Part shown: positions 59,171-64,000 of the stretch, piece by piece | How positions within the stretch are numbered: the first letter of the stretch is position 1 | Layout of the letters: every line of letters starts with the position of its first letter | Origin: Comamonas piscis | GTDB lineage: Bacteria; Pseudomonadota; Gammaproteobacteria; Burkholderiales; Burkholderiaceae_C | DNA: 64,000 nucleotides | Direction of reading: 5' to 3' | Assembly: GCF_014109725.1 (NCBI RefSeq) | Contig: NZ_CP058554.1 | Span: forward strand, 1,364,001-1,428,000 | The notes under the pieces: generated by a model | What the model saw: only the letters and a program-made list of their open reading frames with translations | Database searches by the model: none | Told to the model about the DNA's origin: nothing | Program-made: the position numbers and the translations under genes

Positions 59171-60085
59171 TTAGTTGGGCGGTTTTTGCCCGATCTCGAA
59201 GTTGGCCTGGATCTCCAGCGCGCGCACCAAGCCGGAATGGTCCCAGCCCGCGCCGCCATGGGCCACGCAGCTGTTGAACAGCTCCTGCGTCTGGGCGGTG
59301 TTGGGGAGCGACACGCCAAGCTGGCGCGCGCTGGCGAGGGCTAGGTTCAGGTCCTTTTGGTGCAGCGCGATGCGGAAGCCGGGATCAAACGTGCGCTTGA
59401 TCATGCGCTCGGCATGCACTTCCAGAATCTTGGACGAGGCAAAGCCGCCCAGCAGCGCCTGGCGCACCCTTGCCGGATCGGCCCCGGCGCGCGATGCAAA
59501 CAGAAGCGCCTCGGCCACCGCTTCGATGTTCAAGGCCACGATGATCTGGTTCGCCACCTTGGCGGTCTGGCCGTCGCCGTTGCCGCCTACCAGGGTGATG
59601 TTTTTGCCCAGGGTCTCGAACAACGGCAGCACCCGTTCAAACGACGCCTCCGGCCCACCCACCATGATGGACAAGGTTGCATTCTTGGCCCCCACCTCGC
59701 CACCCGACACCGGCGCATCCAGGTACTGCGCGCCCAGTGCCGTGATGCGTTTGGCAAAGTCCTTGGTCGCCACTGGCGAGATGGACGACATATCCACCAC
59801 GATCTTGCCGCTGCTGCCTTTGAGCCCGGCGGCCAGGCCATCGGGCGCAAACAGCACTTTCTCGACGTCGGGCGTGTCGGGCACCATCACAAAGACGATA
59901 TCGGCCCGCTCGGCCACGCCGCGCACTGACGTGCATTGGGTGGCTGTGCTTTCTGCGATATGGGCGGGCACCTTGCCGCGCGTGTTGATAAACAGCTGGT
60001 GGCCGGCGGCGATCAAATGGCTGCACATGGGGGCGCCCATGATGCCCAGGCCGATAAAACCCAGTTTGAGTGGCGTTGCATGCAT
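59171..60085 (-). CDS. glxR: Tartronate semialdehyde reductase (2-hydroxy-3-oxopropionate reductase)
   Basis: A 304-aa beta-hydroxyacid dehydrogenase. NAD(H)-binding LGFIGLGIMGAPMCSHLIAAGH, substrate loop DAPVSGGEVGAKNATLSIMVGG and catalytic Lys in QTAKVANQIIVALNIEAVAEAL, the GarR/GlxR pattern. It reduces tartronate semialdehyde to D-glycerate. It is the third gene of gcl-hyi-glxR, 52 bases after hyi. Similar reductases act on 3-hydroxyisobutyrate, but the operon makes GlxR the clear choice. Confidence 0.95.
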   Translation of the reverse strand: MHATPLKLGFIGLGIMGAPMCSHLIAAGHQLFINTRGKVPAHIAESTATQCTSVRGVAERADIVFVMVPDTPDVEKVLFAPDGLAAGLKGSSGKIVVDMSSISPVATKDFAKRITALGAQYLDAPVSGGEVGAKNATLSIMVGGPEASFERVLPLFETLGKNITLVGGNGDGQTAKVANQIIVALNIEAVAEALLFASRAGADPARVRQALLGGFASSKILEVHAERMIKRTFDPGFRIALHQKDLNLALASARQLGVSLPNTAQTQELFNSCVAHGGAGWDHSGLVRALEIQANFEIGQKPPN

Positions 60086-60137
60086 GCAGAAATCTCCTTG
60101 GCTTTTATTGAGAGGGGTGTCCGTTTCGGGGCGCGGA

Positions 60138-60941
60138 TCAAGCGGTGGCGGCGACCCGCTTCTGGCCCGCCACGGTCTCCAGCCAGTGCAGTCCCGCCTC
60201 GGTGCTCTGCGCGGGCTTGTATTCGCAACCTACCCAGCCGCTGTAGCCAATGCGGTCCAGGTGCGCAAACAGGTAGGGGTAGTGGATCTCGCCGCTGCCC
60301 GGCTCATGGCGGCCCGGGTTATCTGCCAGCTGCACATGGCCGATGCGGGCCAGGTGCTTTTGCAGGGTGGCGGCCAGCTCGCCTTCGCTGCGCTGGGCAT
60401 GGTAGATGTCGTACTGCACAAAGGCATTGGCGGCGCCTACTTCGTCCAGAATGTCCAACGCCTGGTCGGTGCGGTGGAGGTAGAAGCCGGGGATGTCGAA
60501 GGTATTGATGGGCTCGACCAGCAGGCGCAGGTCGGCCATCCGCAGCGCCGCTGCGGCAAAGCGCAGGTTGTCCACCAAGGTGCGGCGCAGGGTGGCGGCA
60601 TCCACATCGGCAGGTGCTTTGCCGGCCAGGCAGTTGAGCTGGGGCACGCCCAGTGCATGGGCATAGGTCACTGCCTTGGCAACGCCGGCGCGGAATTCAT
60701 CCACCCGCCGGGGATCGCAGGCAATGCCGCGCTCGCCTGCGTCCCAATCGCCGGCAGGCAGGTTGTGCAACACAATCTGCAGGCCGGTGGTATCGAGCCG
60801 ACTCTGGATCTCTTCTATCGTATGGGCATACGGAAACAAAAACTCCACGGCTTCAAAGCCGGCCTGGGCGGCGCGCTCAAAGCGGTCGAGAAACGGCACT
60901 TCGGTAAACAGCATGCTGAGGTTGGCAGCAAAACGGGGCAT
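60138..60941 (-). CDS. hyi: Hydroxypyruvate isomerase
   Basis: A 267-aa TIM-barrel isomerase, start at ATG 60941. Landmarks: RFAANLSMLFTEVPFLDRFERAAQAGFEAVEFLFPY, LHNLPAGDWDAGERGIACDP, LLVEPINTFDIPGFYL (metal-binding Glu), VQYDIYHAQRSEGEL and IGHVQLADNPGRHEPGSGEI. It interconverts hydroxypyruvate and tartronate semialdehyde. The gene is 28 bases after gcl. Confidence 0.95.
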   Translation of the reverse strand: MPRFAANLSMLFTEVPFLDRFERAAQAGFEAVEFLFPYAHTIEEIQSRLDTTGLQIVLHNLPAGDWDAGERGIACDPRRVDEFRAGVAKAVTYAHALGVPQLNCLAGKAPADVDAATLRRTLVDNLRFAAAALRMADLRLLVEPINTFDIPGFYLHRTDQALDILDEVGAANAFVQYDIYHAQRSEGELAATLQKHLARIGHVQLADNPGRHEPGSGEIHYPYLFAHLDRIGYSGWVGCEYKPAQSTEAGLHWLETVAGQKRVAATA

Positions 60942-60969
60942 GGCGAACTCCAATCCAAAAATCGGTTGC

Positions 60970-62760
<1,791 letters not shown>

Positions 62761-62971
62761 GGGGTCTCCTTTACAGCTGGGTTCGACTGTAGGGAAGGCG
62801 GGCCTTTGGCGGAAGGCGCAGGCAGACCATAAAATTTATTCCACTCAGGAATGGGCGGTGCTGCGCCGCATGCCGCATCATCGTGCGCAGAGGCGCTAAG
62901 AACCTGTTCAAACAAGCGCTCATCGTGTGACATGTGGCAAGCCATGCCGCAGCATTCCCAGGAGACAAACC

Positions 62972-63889
62972 ATGGACCGACTCGATGCCATGCACATGTT
63001 TGTGCGCGTGGTGGAAACGGGCAGTTTCACCAAGGTGGCGCAGGAGTTTTCATCGACCCAGCCCACGGTGACCAAGCAGGTCGCAGCGATGGAGGCGCGG
63101 CTCAAAGTGCGCCTGCTTAACCGCAATACGCGGGGCGTGAGCCTGACCGAGGCGGGCGCGCTGTACTACGAGAAATGCAAGCGCATCGTCAGAGATTTGG
63201 CCGATGCCGACAATGTCGTGCAGGTGCGGCAAACGCAGGTGCAAGGCCAGCTGCGCATTGGCAGTTCGGTCGCATTTGGGCGGCGCGTGCTGATTCCGCT
63301 GGCGATGGATTTCATGAAGCACAACCCGCAGGTGCAGGTGGACCTGAGCTTTGAAGACCGCTACACCGACCTGGTGGCCCAGGGCATTGATGTGGCGTTG
63401 CGCCTGGGCAAGCTGGCGGATTCATCGCTGGGTGCGCGCATGCTGGGCGTCAATCCCTGGGTGTTGGTGGCCTCCCCCGCCTACCTGCGCAAGCACGGCA
63501 CGCCGCGCCGGCCTTCAGACCTGAAAGAGCATTCGGCGCTGATCTACAGCAGCGTGCAGGGCAATGATGTCTGGCGCCTGCGCAATGCCAGTGGCGAGTC
63601 CGTCTCCGTGCCAGTCACGGGTCGGCTGCGCTCCAACAACCTCTCGGCCCTGCTGGCCGCTGCGCGCTCGCACATGGGCGTGGCCGCGCTGCCGCGCTAT
63701 GTGGCGCATGAGTCGCTCAAGGCGGGCCGCGTGGTCGAGGTGCTCAAGACCTGCCGCCTGCCGGAGCAGGAGATCCACGCCGTCTACCCCTCGCCGCGCC
63801 TGGTGCCGCAAAAGGTGCAGTCCTTTATCGCGTTCTTGCAGGGCAGCTTTGATGCGGCCTGGTGGGAGAACCTGCCCCAGGGCGGCTAG
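62972..63889 (+). CDS. LysR-family regulator, probably of the glyoxylate operon
   Basis: A 305-aa LysR protein; AGGAGA 62960-62965 fixes the start at ATG 62972. HTH: MHMFVRVVETGSFTKVAQEFSSTQPTVTKQVAAMEARLKVRLLNRNTRGVSLTEAG. Ligand domain: GQLRIGSSVAFGRRVLIPLAMDFMKHNPQVQVDLSFEDRYTDLVAQGIDVALRLGKL, the CrgA/DmlR-like group. It is divergent from gcl and convergent with the glycerate kinase gene, so it most likely controls glyoxylate use. The inducer is not evident. Confidence 0.92.
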   Translation: MDRLDAMHMFVRVVETGSFTKVAQEFSSTQPTVTKQVAAMEARLKVRLLNRNTRGVSLTEAGALYYEKCKRIVRDLADADNVVQVRQTQVQGQLRIGSSVAFGRRVLIPLAMDFMKHNPQVQVDLSFEDRYTDLVAQGIDVALRLGKLADSSLGARMLGVNPWVLVASPAYLRKHGTPRRPSDLKEHSALIYSSVQGNDVWRLRNASGESVSVPVTGRLRSNNLSALLAAARSHMGVAALPRYVAHESLKAGRVVEVLKTCRLPEQEIHAVYPSPRLVPQKVQSFIAFLQGSFDAAWWENLPQGG

Positions 63890-63898
63890 GTGCGGGAG

Positions 63899-63920
63899 GG
63901 GCTGCCCAGCCTGGCAGCCC
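63899..63920. terminator. Convergent hairpin between lysR and glycerate kinase genes
   Basis: Perfect stem GGGCTGCC (63899-63906) / GGCAGCCC (63913-63920), loop CAGCCT. No T-run follows on either strand, so termination efficiency is uncertain. Confidence 0.45.
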
Positions 63921-63923
63921 GCA

Positions 63924-64000
63924 TCACAGAATCAGAATGGCGCGGAAATCGTTGACATTGGTGTGTGTAGGCCCGGTCACCACCAGGTCGCCCAGCGCGT
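63924..64000 (-). CDS. Glycerate 2-kinase / hydroxypyruvate reductase (TtuD/MOFRL), C-terminal end only
   Basis: The last 25 codons are in the window. On the minus strand they read ALGDLVVTGPTHTNVNDFRAILIL, then stop. This is the MOFRL-family C-terminus of TtuD/GlxK-type glycerate kinases, where TGPTxTNVNDFRA is nearly invariant. It completes the pathway: glyoxylate to tartronate semialdehyde (Gcl), to glycerate (GlxR), to phosphoglycerate. Confidence 0.85.
   Translation of the reverse strand, partial: ALGDLVVTGPTHTNVNDFRAILIL

Overview
The window is high-GC bacterial DNA with the gene content of the Comamonadaceae (Burkholderiales), most like Comamonas or Delftia. The pointers are two orphan Bug-type periplasmic binding proteins, a bacterial cyanophycin locus with paired synthetases, a NasR/nrt/nir/nas nitrate block, and dispersed GGTACTTTTCTTG palindromes. 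That lineage is an inference from gene content, not from a marker gene. No rRNA, tRNA, CRISPR array or recognisable transposase was seen.

Layout. (1) 1-5.6 kb: a tightly packed operon of amidase (cut by the window edge), a DszC/acyl-CoA-dehydrogenase-like flavoprotein, a Tat-exported oligopeptide-type binding protein, a DszB-like desulfinase and an NmrA-type reductase. It looks like an organosulfur utilisation set. (2) 5.7-12 kb: a cysteine-rich copper-storage protein, then an island of visibly lower GC. The island carries a 1520-aa NTPase with an N-terminal PD-(D/E)xK nuclease motif set (candidate anti-phage STAND protein) and an orphan EF-Tu domain-II-like protein. (3) 12.2-21.8 kb: LysR/GST/LLM/GNAT cluster, lipoprotein esterase, TetR plus membrane protein sharing an operator, and a membrane PQQ dehydrogenase. 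(4) 21.9-28 kb: a large Hsp70-like protein; Bug protein + P1 peptidase + M55 D-aminopeptidase operon.

(5) 28-39.7 kb: complete nitrate assimilation block: NIT-ANTAR regulator (nasR-like), nitrate ABC importer, NirBD, NasA and the sirohaem methyltransferase. Both the importer operon and the nirB operon are preceded by a GG-N10-GC sigma-54 promoter and a transcribed leader with paired hairpins whose loops fit the ANTAR A-x-x-G rule, followed by an intrinsic terminator. The wiring of NtrC/sigma-54 plus NasR antitermination can therefore be read directly. (6) 39.7-40.8 kb: a non-coding block of three related repeats, two of them inverted, flanking an 11-copy heptanucleotide tract. (7) 40.8-49.3 kb: creA, cyanophycin synthetase cphA, a second synthetase with a degenerate Mur-ligase P-loop, and a divergent ABC exporter plus DUF1854 protein. 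Nitrogen storage thus sits next to nitrogen acquisition.

(8) 49.4-53.2 kb: probable zinc receptor (ZnuD-like) with a small secreted companion, and a 5'-nucleotidase. (9) 53.3-56.3 kb: GntR regulator divergent from uxuA and a Bug protein, with TGGT-N3-ACCA operators between. (10) 56.4-64 kb: lone GspF, GST, WYL regulator, then the glyoxylate-to-glycerate pathway (gcl, hyi, glxR), a LysR regulator and the 3' end of a glycerate kinase.

All functional calls come from reading motifs and gene order; no database search was possible.
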